In this document: positions 49,933-62,361 of the stretch, piece by piece
Position numbering within the stretch: the stretch's first letter is position 1
Layout of the letters: every line of letters starts with the position of its first letter
From: Burhinus oedicnemus
Taxonomy: Eukaryota > Chordata > Aves > Charadriiformes > Burhinidae
Reading direction: 5' to 3'
NCBI GenBank assembly: GCA_008921705.1
Contig: VFFE01007212.1
Coordinates: 1,102,076-1,166,075 of the forward strand
DNA: 64,000 bases
The notes under the pieces: generated by a model
Told to the model about the DNA's origin: nothing
Database searches by the model: none
The model's input: only the letters and a program-made list of their open reading frames with translations
Made by a program: the position numbers and the translations under genes

Positions 49933-52900
49933 ACCAGCAGTTTGGTATTAAATCTAAGTGCAAAATGCTGCAGAATTGTTTCTAGATTGAACGTGTCTTA
50001 CAAGAAAACAATTACAAATTTTTTTCCTGAACTTAAGAAAAAAGATAGGGTGACTTTAGATGTCTAAAGTTAAAGTCCATCATAGTTTGCCAGATCCAAG
50101 TAAGTTACCGTTTCCTTGTTTGCACCTTGGTCCATATTGCAGTCCTTCTACGTTCCAATTCTTATTTCTGGAAGCATGGGGTGTTCCAGGTCTCCTTGTT
50201 TTAAGCAATGTGATACCTTTTTTCAGGATCGGGCCTGCAGCCATCCTGACCCTCTCTGTGGCACGGAAGCAGCGCAGGTAGGAACTTGAGTGCAAAGGGA
50301 CCAGATGCCAAGTGCTGCCTGAAGGTGAGAGAGCTGAAAGCTGATGGGAACATCTTGCGCTCTTATCTGGAAGCAGAGCTTTCAGAAACAGGCTGCGCTG
50401 GAAGCCAGCCTGGCATTTTTCAGGCATACGACAACAGGTGGAATTTTGAGGATCGTCTTAAGTTAAGTTAAGCTTTTTGTGTAGACATGACTTTAAGACA
50501 CCGGTGTCTGAATGCATGAGGAGAGTGCTAACTCACTCCAAGAAATAACTGCCTTATGAGTTCTTTAAGCATCTTAAATACTGAAAGTTTAAACCTAAAC
50601 TAGCTTAAATTCTTAAGCACCGTGAATTTCAAATGCTGTGTAGTCAGAGGCATGCGGAAAGTCAAGGAAAGGTTGCCACAGGAACTACTTCTCCTCTGGT
50701 AATTCTGCCAAAATTTAACAGGTCTGATATAATGGAAAGGAAAGCCGAACAGGCTTGTTTTGACATAGAGAAACCTGAGAGTCAAGTTAAAAAGTGAGTT
50801 GTGTCACGTATGGGGGTCTGCATACCTCCCTGCACCACCCAGTGCTCTGAAACAGGCACAGGATCTGTGCGTACTTTCTGCCAGGTGTCACTCACCACAT
50901 GATAACCAGCTTTGGACTTGGAGCAAAGGAACTAGAACGCTCTGGAGAGGATTTGGGGCTCACACAGCAATTCGGTTTTCTAAGCTCCACTGGAGCTGAG
51001 CAAAATTCAGTCAGATGCATCTTGTCTATTCTTTGAGATACTAGTTCAGCCATTGCAATGACACTTCAGTGCTCTTGCTCATGACTTACGCAGCATGAAT
51101 GAAGAATCACCATCCATGCAAGGAAAAATGCAAATACAGAGAAGTTTGCCGCGGTGTGACCATTAACTTAGAATGACAGAGACAGCATTTGGAGCTATAA
51201 AACAAATGTCAAAATTTTTGCCTCTTCCAAGAGAATTGTTTTTCACAATTCAGTTTTTTTGAATTTTCAGAAGTCTCAGTCATTGCATTTCTCCCCACCA
51301 CGAAACTGTCAGTTATGTTTCTCTCCTCCAGTTCAAGTGGCTTATGACTCATTCACTTATTGTCGTATGCTATACTGTAATTGTTATTTCCATTATCTGG
51401 TATGTGAGTCATTTTCTTTGCAGCTATTTGTTACAAAGTATCATTCTCACTTCTCTTAACATCTGTTTGAGTCCCTTCTGCACTGATGATGATCATATTT
51501 TTATCCACTGAATGCAATTTATTTCCATCCTGAGCATTTAACTGCACTGTTGTTTACTATAAACTGAGGACTACAAGCACCACCTGTAGATCACGAGTCT
51601 TCCCTGACATTTTATTCTGTGTAGTCCTGATCTACCTGCTTTCCTGGGCCATTTTATCATGACCATTTAGCAGAAACTTTGGACTTGTCTGATTTCCTGA
51701 CATCATGTTTAAAGGCCACAAAGAAAAAAGTTTTTTTTTTAAATCAACTCTCTCTCTTTTGCATATAAAAAATTAAGTAGCAAAACAGTGAGTGAAATCC
51801 TTGCCTCTGTCAAACCTAGGAGGATTTTATTATTGACTTAACGTAGGAAATCACCTAAAGTCCAAACGCCTTCATTCCACTGCTAACTGCATCTAGCTGT
51901 TAACTGCATTTAGGCACAGGATAATTATATTTCTTGAATGTATCCATCACTTATGAGTCTCATACCCTGCTGTGCTATATTTGACATCAGAGTTGGCAGA
52001 TACCATGGCTAAAAGCCAGCCTGTGGAAGAAGGCCAAGAAAACGTCCATGTTCCATTACAACCCCATTTAACTATTCAGAACAATAAGATGGAAGTATTG
52101 CAGATGTTTTATCAAGGTTTTGTCCACAACGAAAAATTTTACATTCACTGATGGAAGTCTCAGTGTACTCTTAAGAAATGAATGTGGATACCATCACCAC
52201 AATCCAGCTCAGCAAAATAAGTAAATTTCATGTGTAGCTGAGCTTTTGCCTCTTGTTTATAAACACTTTTTTCCAATTTCAGTTGATGTACTTCTCTATT
52301 GTTTTCCACCTGAACAGTACACTTTTTATCCCTTTTTTAATGCTTGATTCAGGTTCTCTCCTTCCAAAATCAGGGAAAACTGCCTGAACATAAATTTGCT
52401 CCTCCTCATGCCCTAAAGGCAGTATCTTCTTATCCTGCACTGCCGGTTTCACTGAACACCTCCCATGGAGAGGAAAAAGGAATGCACTCAGAGTGTTCAC
52501 ACGTCAAGATAAGGAAAATCAATTTCTATCCCCTAAAAAGCAAAATTCTTTAGTGTAAAAGTTCACTAAATGTTACCAAGTATGTTTTACATTTCAAGAA
52601 GAGAGGAAAGAGAAAAATAGATGTGGATGGAAGCAGGTGTCTATAGATTTCACTCCTGTATGGCATGCAGTGGGAGCTAAAATGTCATCCCTTGCATTCC
52701 CTAATGAAGAGGCCAGATACCACAATCATGAAGGGTACATAATTTAATGTAAAGAACAAATTTAATTGTAACGTGTAAGAGAACACAGAATGCCAGAATT
52801 TTCTTTAGATTCCTCAGATATACAATTTTGTCTGATAGTAAGTACATTGTCTATATTCCTTTCGACACATACGTCTTTGAAATATAGAAGTGTGATTGCT

Positions 52901-55900
52901 GAATTAGAAACATAAGTATCGTACCTTTAAATGCTGTTATTTCAGGAATATAATACATACATTCATATCATAAGGATGGTTTGTATATATTTTCCACCTT
53001 TAGTTTTATAAGGTTATTTTGATTATTATTTTCACATGCTAGAAAGATGATGTCTAGGAATCCCTAGATCCCTAGGAATCTGCCATATCCAAACAGACAG
53101 GAAATATTATTTGGCCCTCCAATTCCTCTTTTTCTTCCAATTCGTTCCATTTTTTCCTGTCTTCTGTTTCGCTACTTGAATAAAATTGGATAATACATCT
53201 GAATTTAGCTATTTATTGAGCTGTATTACTTCAGTCAGATGAAAATGGAAATACTTGTCATACCTAGGCAAAAGGTCTACAAAGTGAATTAAAGATCATG
53301 CTTCCTCAGTGAAAGTGAATCTACAAGCATCTGCCAAAGTGTATGTTATAAAACATGAACAAAGTAGTTAATAATAAAATTTTATAAATCTTCTGATATC
53401 TGAAAGAAGTTCTTCACGTCCTGAGGAAAAACCATACTATGCATATCTGAGAGTAGCACTGTCTTCTATTTTCCCACTTGTTTCTGGTTTTGCCTTTAAA
53501 AAACAAACTCAAAAGACTTCTGTATCTGATTGCTAACTAGTTCATTCATATTACTACGGCTTTTACAGAAATACTGTGTCCACCAGTTACAGACAGAGAG
53601 CAACACATTCAATCCAAATGCATTTTAAAGGCTCTCTTGCAGAACATCTCCCTGAACAACCCAAGTATTTGGTATGTGTTCCTTGCAGGACTGCATAGAT
53701 CCCAGGTATTTTCTGCTGTGCTATGGATGGCACATATAATTTCTATTTTGTCCCACATTGAACAAATTGAACACACTGAAGGGAAGAGAACTCATTTCAT
53801 TTCACAGTCAGAAGGTCATTTAAATATATCAATTAAATATTTTTAATTTTGCAAACCATATTTATATTATGGCGCGTTTCTTCTTGATTTCCCTGAATTT
53901 TGATTATTTATCTAGCTACCTGCATATTTCTGTTATTTAATGATTTATTGGGCATTCACGCAGCGGGAAGCTTTGCATGTTTTATGATCTTCAAAGCTAT
54001 GGTGGAAAGAGTTTAACTCCTGGCAATACCTCTCATACCAGACCTTATACAGGCCTTTCCAAGAAAGAGCTGAAAGTGAGGGACAGAGATCAAAAGCCTG
54101 GTAGGGACTAGGACTCTGCTACTGAACCTTCCTTATAGAAACAAAAATGTTACAGATCTTGCCATACGAGACCACGTGAAGTGGCAGACAGTAGAAGATC
54201 CGCTCTGTTCCGAATGGAGTAAGAAGCATTTCAAAGCAGTAGATGACATTCTTCAGAGATGTTACTGAATACACTTCAATAAGGAATGTAAGGAAAGCTT
54301 CATTTTGAGCCTTCTGCAAATGGCTGATTATTATTATTTCTGCATCTAAACTTCAAGTTTTGTAAAGAAGAAAAACACTGAATCAGGTTATGGAACTAGT
54401 CCAGAAGAGCATCTTCACCTAGTAGTTCAAGACTTTTGGCTTATTCATAGCCTCGTAAGAACCTTGGTCAAAGAGCAACACATGTTATGTGGCCAATGTG
54501 TTCAAATGAAACCATCTGAATAAAAAAAGGAAAACACACGAGTTCAAACTAAAGTAAACATATAATTCCCTGAAGTTCATGAGTTTTATCTAGCTCACGT
54601 AAGCACGCTAAGCCATCTTAAAAGGGAGTGACTGAGAACTTCAGTCCTTTCTCTGCTAAGGAAGGGATGCATCATTTCCAATAAAGAGCATGCAGACTTG
54701 CAGAGGCTGATAAATTGTTGTCCTCTTACTTTTCTATTGACAGAACAAGGTAACACATTTAAAGAGGTGCAAAAAATAAAAAAATAGAAGGAGACAACAT
54801 TTAATATCTAAGTAATAATCAAGGTTCTTCTATACTCATGTTAATGCATGCAGGTTATGCTGTTTAAAGTGCACTCCAGCCCCAAAATATAATATTGGCT
54901 TATCAAAGACCACATAAACTTTGGCACCATGCTAATGGTAGATGGCAGATTGCAAATAAATCTCCTGAATGACTTTAAAAGACTACAGTGGAAGTAATTT
55001 CTGAGTTGTCACATAAGCTGTATCACAAATAGGGATAACTTGTGTGATAAATCTTTAGTCTTACTGAGTAAGACAACAGAAATACATGTTAGAGAAATAG
55101 AAGAGAAAGAACCATTCTTTCTCTAGGTGGACCACGGGAGATCAAGATTCAGCTTATTGAATGTTTACAAAACCAACTTTTCTTTTTGTGCCCCACAATA
55201 GCATGCAACTGTGATGAAAAAAATGAAAACCAGTACTATGTTCAGATGCCTATAAAAAAAAAATAGAATATTATAGTAAAGGAAATTCTAAATTTATGCC
55301 AATATACTCTGGAGCCACATGTTAATTTCTGTTTAGAAATTAACAGTAATAACAATGTTTATTTTCACCTGTGTGACTGCTAGTCCATTCCCCATGACGG
55401 TAATGTAATTATTAAGAAGTGAACTCTGATAAGAATTGCTCTGTGTGCAGTTCATGTGAGGTTGAGCTGCATAGTGCTTGAAACAACAAGAAACAATAAG
55501 TCCTCTCATGGTATTATATAAACACACCTATTACAAAAATAAGTCTGTAAAAGTAAGTAAAGCTAGCCATAGAATCACTGTATTTAACAAGAACTTCTGG
55601 TAGCACCCACAAAGTCCTGCACATAAGTAAAAGAAGGACCCTTTGCACTCACAGTCTAAGTAGAAAATTAAACAGAGAGTTGGCAAGAAAGGGATCAGAC
55701 CTGTATTTTTAGTCAAACATTAGCTGCCTCTGACTCCCAGCATCATCATTATCAAAGTTAAGTCTTGCGAAGAGGAGGTGTAGAAGAGAAGTAAGTACGA
55801 CTACAGATGCCTTGAACTTTTCAAATAAAAAAGCTTTGAAGGTCCTTCAGAAGACCTCAGGTTCATAGCAGTTCTAACAAACACAATTCAGGTTCCTGAT

Positions 55901-56034
55901 GAGTTATTTCTGTATTACTGCCGGACCACCATAGAACAAGAAACATTGGAACAGCATTGACCCTGGTCATAGACCTGGGACAAACCTCACCAGGTTTCAA
56001 GGCAAAGAGGAGTCCTGGGGGCCCCCTGAGGTTA
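49933..56034. other. Unique AT-rich non-coding DNA
   Basis: No gene or recognisable transposon is seen. The longest frame is 115 codons on the minus strand (50080-50427) in a slightly GC-richer patch, overlapped by plus-strand frames, and it has no known domain. Small local duplications are visible: TAACTGCAT(C/T)TAG at 51884-51896 and 51901-51913, and CTAGGAATC at 53054-53062 and 53072-53080. Small exons cannot be excluded. Confidence 0.5.
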
Positions 56035-56490
56035 TTCAGTAAAAATGGTCTGGCTCTGAAGATGATTAGGGGGTTGGAACATCTTTCTTATGAGGAAAGG
56101 CTGAGGGACTTGGGTCCCAAGTCTCCAGACTTGGGTCTGGAGAAGAGAAGACTGAGGGGGGATCTCATCAATGCTTATAAATACTTAAAGGGAGGGTGCC
56201 GGGAGGATGGGACCAGTCTTTGCAGTGGTGCCCAGTGATAGGACAAGAGGTAATGGGCATAAACTTGGACGTAGGAAGTTCCATGTAAACATGAGGAGGA
56301 ACTTCTTTCCTTTGGGGGTGGCAGAGCACGGGAACAGGCTGCCCAGAGAGGTGGTGGAGTCTTCGACTCTGGAGACGTTCCAAATGTGCCTGGACGCCAT
56401 CCTGTGCAACCTGCTCTAGGTGACCCTGCTCTGGCAGGGGGGTTGGGCTAGCCGATCTCCAGAGGTCCCTTCCAACCTGTGACTCTGTCA
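56035..56490 (+). mobile_element. CR1 3' end on the plus strand
   Basis: Plus-strand CR1 fragment with the final ORF2 block and 3' UTR. It reads CTGAAGATGATTAGGGGG, then GAGGAAAGGCTGAGGGAC, AGAAGACTGAGGGGGGATCT, ATGAGGAGGAACTTCTTTCC, GGTCCCTTCCAACCTGTGAC, and ends TCTGTCATTCTT near 56490. It is the same type as the nested piece at 22015-22351. The coding block at about 56041-56180 reads [18 protein letters not shown]...[20 protein letters not shown], and an extra short segment (residues PKSPDLG) splits the usual block. The 5' edge near 56035 is approximate. Confidence 0.9.
56116..56135. repeat. 20-bp palindromic micro-insertion inside CR1
   Basis: CCCAAGTCT at 56116-56124 and AGACTTGGG at 56127-56135 form a 9-bp palindrome with a 2-base centre. 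GACTTGGGT also occurs twice as a direct repeat around it (56107-56115 and 56128-56136). Other CR1 copies here lack this segment. It looks like a templated insertion made during reverse transcription or repair, and it keeps the reading frame. Confidence 0.75.
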
Positions 56491-59363
56491 TTCTTCCAGC
56501 TTTTTGCTTGAAAAAAAGGATGACTTGCTTATGTAAGTGAACCACAGTTCAAGAATAAAAATTAAAAATGTTTGATTTCCCCATGCTCCTCCCCCCCTGA
56601 AAAAGTTTGTTTGAATCAAAATTAAAGCTTTCCATTTTCTCACTTTGTTAAATGCTGTTGCAGTTCAGGCTGAACCAGACCCGCCTCCATGCAAATTAAT
56701 ACACAGGTGACAAAGGGTTGCACATATGACTGATACGAGGGAAGAAAAAAATAGAACTTCATCATAACGATTCCTCAGGAATTATTTGGATGAAGGAAGA
56801 AGGAGCAGAGACAGAAGCAGTTTGGGAGGAAGGTCTGGATGGCACTCAGTTGTTTCTGGGTTATTAACTTTCATTAGTAACATGTATTGCTTAAAACTTT
56901 TTTTCTGCTTTGTTTGCAAACACCATATAGTTTTATTGCTCCATATTTCTTTCTTTTTTACTTCCCCTTCTTTCCTCCAAGAGTTTATAGCTTGCTGGAA
57001 CTTAGAATCAATTTTACTATAATGAAACTTCTTGTAAATTTACTAAAACCCTCAGAGCTGCAATATGAGGAGAGTGAGTGAAAGCTCAACAGTGGAGAAA
57101 TGGAATTAGTCTACTGGGGCAAACATAGCACAGGTGTTACTAGGATTTTGTAAAACCAAAACTGGAGGTTTTTCACTTCCAGTTGGTCTTTATCCTCATA
57201 TTTCACAGCTTAAAGGACAGCTGGAAATGCTTGTAAGAGGCCCAAACCCCTATGAACAACAAATAACTGAATTATGAAGGGAAGAAAGAGCAGAAAGAAA
57301 AAGCTGGCTGAGGTTATACCAGTAAGAAACCAAATCTCAGCTGTCCTCTTGTTTTATACCAGTAGTTTACTTGGGCTACTCATTTCATGCAAGTTAAAGA
57401 AATTGAATTTCCCCTTTATTCCCTTTTTCCTTGGGGCGGGGGAGGAGGTCATCCATCAGAGAGGCAAAGAAACCAGCCAAAATACTTACTATATCTGCCT
57501 TTGGAAAACTTTGCAAAGCGAGGAGCCTGTAGGACCATTAAGATCATGTTCTTTCTCTTCCAGTGGGCAGCAATACAGAACAGACAGGGTAGAGCGCCTT
57601 TCACTGCAGCCACACTTATAGTGTTAGAGTCATGTTTTGTTTATTTTTGTTTACCTTGCTTATGTTTGAGGCAGGTTTGGAGCATTTGTACCTGAGATAA
57701 AAATATAGGCCAGTTTTCCTCCCCGTTCATGTTGAACACTGACAAGTCCAACTCTGGAAAAATGCACAACTCCTTTTGGAGAGGAAATATTTTTCTAGTT
57801 CTCAGTGCCCAGGGATCTCAGATTTATTCTGCCAAGGCCCAAAAGGCAAAATATTTTTTCTTTGTGATAACTGCATATAGAATGAATTGTTAATAACTGA
57901 AGGCCTGATAAAATTCTGGGTAGCACAATGCTGCTTGGGAAATGCCTACCTAATGTAGACTTTGGGGAAGACTCCTCAGGAAAGGAGGACACATGTTTAA
58001 TCTGTTGACTACTTTTTCATACACATACAACCAGTCACGAGTATACAACTAAGTCTGTACCTCTACATCTTTTGCTTTGCTGTGATTTTCTATTATTATT
58101 TTTAATTGAGAACAAAATAAATACGAGAATCTCATGTAAGGATGTTTGGGGAGCTAGATCTTCTTGTAAGGAGAGCTTGAAGTCAGCCTTTAAGGGTTTA
58201 TGAGATCTAAAGAAACAAGGATACTCAAACAGGGAGGAAAGGTGCCCTCTACAATTGGCATCTATGTTGTATTCTGACTTTGGAAAAGCCTTGCTGGTTA
58301 CTAGCAATGTCTTGTTTAACATGGAGATGTGATTAGACCATTAATAAAAAACAGACACTATTGTGTAATTACAAACTCCTCAGGAGGTTACCTGAGTGGT
58401 AATCAATCTTTCAAATAAATTCATACCAAGAATGGAAAATGTCAGGCTCAAAATATTTGTGTTTCAGGAAGTTAGGAGTAACCAAAACCAGAATTATATA
58501 ATAAATAACGGACTGTGTTCTGAGATCTTAACTACATAAAAACCTCTCCACTCTAACTGATCTTAACTATTTTATTTCAAAGAGCAATAACCTACTTTAA
58601 CTCTGACCATTAACTTTAACTCTGGCAGTGCTGCTCTTCAGCATAGTAGACATGGGCAGACAAGGGAATATTCACATTGACCAAACTCTACAGTCAAGGC
58701 AGGTATTGAGGCAAGTATCCAACGATATTAAACAATAGCCTCTTAAAAGAAAACTTTGATCACCACTTGTAAAAATCCAAGCTGCTGTTACAGCAAATAT
58801 TAAGTTATTTAGGAGTCTGAGTATCGTTGGTAGCAATCTGTTCGTTGTCTATAGCAGTATATCTGGGATATCTCAGAGCACTACAGCATTCTCAAGCACA
58901 CCAAGCAGTGTCTCCCTGTTAATCAAACTACACCTCAAAAGTCCATGTTGCTGCTATGGCTTTCTGTTAACACAAATCCCACAGACTCCATTACTCACTA
59001 CAGTCACCCCTGTCATCCTGACTATAGGATGAACATTGTGCATATGCATACCTTAGGTCTTCAGAATCTTGGCACTCACAAATTCCATTAAAAGTCTGAA
59101 ACATGCACAGATTGATCCAGAGCCCTATGCTTATGCTGTAACCTCTTTCTCTGGGTAATCACAAACTGTCCCTTCCAAAAACACGTACTTAGTCACTGAA
59201 GACTGATATCCTGTTCTGAAATCAAACTCAAGTAACTTAAGTCATGTATCCTGCTGAGTTCACTCTGCCTGCCTGTATGAATAAAGTTATTCAAGTGTAT
59301 ACGTTCCTAAATCTGTCTTTAAGGCAACAGATACTTATCTGAACAGAGACATCTTTAGCTTGT

Positions 59364-59422
59364 GGGGTTTTGGGTTTTTTTGGTTTTGGTTTTGTTGGGG
59401 TTTTTTTGTTTTTTTTTTTTTT
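59364..59422. repeat. T/G-rich low-complexity tract
   Basis: Runs of T broken by G groups, ending in T14 at 59409-59422 and then C6. On the minus strand it is an A-rich, C-interrupted tract that could be a decayed A tail, but no transposon or gene sequence is recognisable next to it. Confidence 0.85.
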
Positions 59423-59769
59423 CCCCCCTGGGCTGATGAGATTTTAGGATAATCATGAGTATTTCTCAGGTTTTTTTCAAAAAGTTTCCAAAATAATAAT
59501 ACCAGGGAACATCTCACGCACAACCACTGCATACAAAAGTGAATTCATTGTCATTGCATGTGCTAGAATTCTTGAGAAAAATCAAACCGGCTGCAGCTGC
59601 TGACAACTCCTGAATATTCATGTTATTCAGTGGGTGGTTTGGAGCCTGGCAAAAGCAAACAATGAATCTGTCACAAACAAAATGAAATAAATAAAAGACA
59701 ATTCCTGCACATATTTATCTGCTGGACATCTTTGAGTTCGGATAAAGGAGAATAGTACAGTCCTTTGAA

Positions 59770-59787
59770 TTTTTTTTTTTTTTTTTT
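59770..59787. repeat. Poly-T tract, T18
   Basis: Eighteen consecutive T, about 150 bases before a solo LTR. No link between the two is visible. Confidence 0.9.
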
Positions 59788-59934
59788 AAATCAAAAACAT
59801 AAGGCACAACAAAATACTGGGTGTGCCTGGAAATTTATTTATGTGTCTGAGTTATATATGACTTATATACATATCTTACTTTACTTTGATAGACACTGAG
59901 ACATATTTTGTACAGAGTGCTGGTAGTCTAAAAG

Positions 59935-59939
59935 AATAG
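59935..59939. repeat. Target-site duplication AATAG, left copy
   Basis: AATAG directly precedes the LTR and is repeated exactly at 60665-60669. Confidence 0.87.
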
Positions 59940-60664
59940 CGTCCTGGTTTGAGGTAAAACAGGAACAATTTTGTTTAGTAACTTTACTTTTTAGCTAGGC
60001 CTCTTCTAACTGCTGAAATGAACAGCATGTCGTGCAGAAAACTGTTCACTCTCAGAGTGATGAGACCCATGTTTATAGCTGATGCCAAGGGATGGGATGC
60101 AGAGAGGCTCCTGCTGATACTTCCTGCTGTAACACCCAAGGGCAGCCAACTTTGTTATTTGCCCCGTTGGAGGGTCTGAAGCGGAAAAGCGTAGAGGGGT
60201 CACACCTGCAGGGAGGAGCGGACAGGACAGGTGACCCCAAACTGACCAACAGGGTATTCCATCCCATCTGCCTCATGCTCAGTATAAGAGCTGAGGGATC
60301 AAAGGGTCAGCCCTCTTCCTTCAATGGCCGGCGTCCGAGGAGGACTCTGTCTGTTCGTCTGCCTTTGATCCTGATCTGGAATCCAGTTCCTGTCCACCAC
60401 TGAGTCCAGCCTGGGACTTCCCCAGTACCTGCTGGTGACGTGATTGTCATCCTGGGAGCTTGATACAGTTTTGCATATATTTCATTATTTTCTTTATTAT
60501 TATTTTATTATTAATATTTCATTAAAATAGTTTAGTTCCTTCTAAACTCTTAAGTCTCTCTTTTTTTCCTCGTTCTCTCCTGCCTCCCTTCGGAAGCAGA
60601 GCAGGGGAGAGAGAGCGCATCTGTCATTCTGCCTGATTGGGCCAATCCGGCCTAAACCACGACA
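59940..60664 (+). mobile_element. Second solo LTR, related ERVL-like family
   Basis: This is a 725-bp solo LTR closing AAACCACGACA and flanked by a perfect 5-bp duplication AATAG. Its first base is C, so it opens CGTCCTGGTTT instead of the expected TG; the reverse complement of its own end (TGTCGTGGTTT) indicates a T-to-C change. It shares ordered blocks with the LTR at 24061-24644: GTGACCCCAAACTGACCA, GGTATTCCATCCCAT, CATGCTCAGTATAAGAGCTG (a possible TATA-like site near 60282) and an AT-rich stretch with CATTAAAATAG near 60521-60531. A GCAGAGCAGGGGAGAGAG stretch precedes the end. No internal retroviral genes remain. It is longer and more CpG-rich than the first LTR, so it is a different subfamily. 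Confidence 0.88.
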
Positions 60665-60669
60665 AATAG
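60665..60669. repeat. Target-site duplication AATAG, right copy
   Basis: An exact repeat of 59935-59939 directly after the terminal CA. Confidence 0.87.
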
Positions 60670-62328
60670 TAATAACTGCAGTGGGATTTCTGGCTCTACA
60701 GGAAGAACTGTGCCTGAAAACACTGGGAAGTTTCAGAAGCTCCTTGGAGCTGGAGCTATTTGTCATGTGTTTGTACAGCACAGCAGAATCCCAGTTCATG
60801 ACCACCGTGAGGCACTGTCATACGTGCTCACAAATCACAGTAGCAGGTAAATGAAAGACAGCAGGGTATCCGTATTGCTGCCTCAGAAGGATCTATATGA
60901 TGTGACAACAAGGCATAAATCACTCTCCTTTCAGTGCCCTGGAATATTTTACAGTACCAAAATTGGAAAGAAGTTACATGTCTGCAAAAAAGACCTAATG
61001 TTTTCACTTGCCGTGTCTGAACTGGTCGGCACTATACCACTTTGTCCTGGATACTTTACTAAGAAGAACCCTTTTACCCATAACTGGTGTTGCTCTTGCA
61101 GTTTTCTCAGCCCATCTAATTGAAAATAACTAGCTTTTCTTTGTAAGTTACTGAATGCTTGCTCAGCTCACTGAACTGACATTCTCTCTTCCAGGACTCA
61201 AAAAAACAGATAATCTAACTCAGCTACTTACACAAGAACTATTGGTTCCCACGCAGTTAATAAAAAATAAATATCCACGGGAAGATGTCTTCCTTTTCTC
61301 CATGTACACCCCTCTATTTACATCTTGGTCCCCCCATTAAAGGTGTGTCCCCTGACTGTTGGCTCCGGGGGCAGGGGAGCAGACTTTGCACCTAGAGCCC
61401 AGCTGTGACGGGGACTGCGTGCAGTCCCTGGGGAGCTGTGGCAGCCCCCTTGCGTGGGTGTCTAACAGCAGCACAGCTGCATGAGAGCATCTGCGGACAC
61501 GAAAAGTTGTCAGCTGTAGATGTCTCCTGGGGGATGCTGACTTTGTGTGGTATTCCCACAATAATTGACCGGACACGCAGCAAGGGCGGCAATGGGAATG
61601 CAGAGTCCAGAGCCTGAATACCCCATTTGTCGGTGTCCTTTGCACAGGCGACACACACACTTGTGACTTAGAGACCCACCTGATGCCCAGGCAGTATTTG
61701 GGGAGTAGTTGGGCTAAATCACCATTAAAAATGAGGCCATCTAAAACAGCACTGTGCACCTAAATGTGCATAACAGGACAGAGCATCCATGTGTGAATGA
61801 GATGACACAGGAATTTCCCTTCTCTGTGACACCTTGTTTGCATTTTCTTAGGGTGCAGTTAATTAATAAAATAACCAAGCTAAAAACAACCTTCCTTTAA
61901 AGGCCTTCTTGAATAACTTGGACCACATGTTGAATGACCATAAAGACATCAGGAATATGGAATAAATCCTTAGCAAAACGGCTGTGTGAACAGCTACAAT
62001 AGATCTATCTGAGGAAGAATATTTGCTTTACTTTGCCTTTTTCTTTAAATAAAATTATCTTTTCCTCTTTCACTTAATTCTCACAGTTAAATTTACCTAC
62101 AAATATTTGCACTGTTTTTCATGAATTCTTTATTCAGTCTAGTTCATCGTGTTAGTTTGTTTCCAAACTGTCCATGTTTATTTTTATCTGAATAATTTAG
62201 TACAAAAGCTGGCACTGTACAAGTCAAGCATTCATTATAGTAATATTTGCTTGAATAGTTTGGACTTCTTATTAATGAGACAGTAAATTAAAGAAAGGAC
62301 AGGAAAGTAGCTGCTTGAAAGAACACAG

Positions 62329-62337
<9 letters not shown>

Positions 62338-62361
<24 letters not shown>
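62338..62361. repeat. Poly-A tract, A24
   Basis: Twenty-four consecutive A. The preceding 60 bases hold no AATAAA-type signal and no recognisable transcript, so it is treated as a simple repeat. Confidence 0.9.

Larger units (their letters stand above)
56491..59934. other. Unique AT-rich non-coding DNA
   Basis: No gene or transposon is recognised. Frames include 115 and 102 codons overlapping at 57274-57695 (plus), without recognisable domains. Short repeated words occur at 58524-58624: GATCTTAACTA twice, 35 bases apart, and CTTTAACTCTG twice, 19 bases apart. A T/G-rich tract is at 59364-59422 and T18 at 59770-59787. Confidence 0.5.

Noticed and set aside
50080..50427. 115-codon minus-strand frame as a gene
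   Set aside because: No recognisable domain; overlapped by plus-strand frames; length within chance for this window.
56168..56545. Minus-strand 125-codon frame
   Set aside because: Antisense of the plus-strand CR1 3' end at 56035-56490.
57274..57695. Overlapping 115- and 102-codon frames as a gene
   Set aside because: Two frames of the same sequence open together, low-complexity start, no known family.
60542..60805. 87-codon minus-strand frame at the right end of the second LTR
   Set aside because: It runs from LTR sequence into flank across the target duplication, so it cannot be an ancestral gene.
62338..62361. A24 read as a retrocopy tail
   Set aside because: The preceding sequence has no polyadenylation signal and no recognisable transcript.
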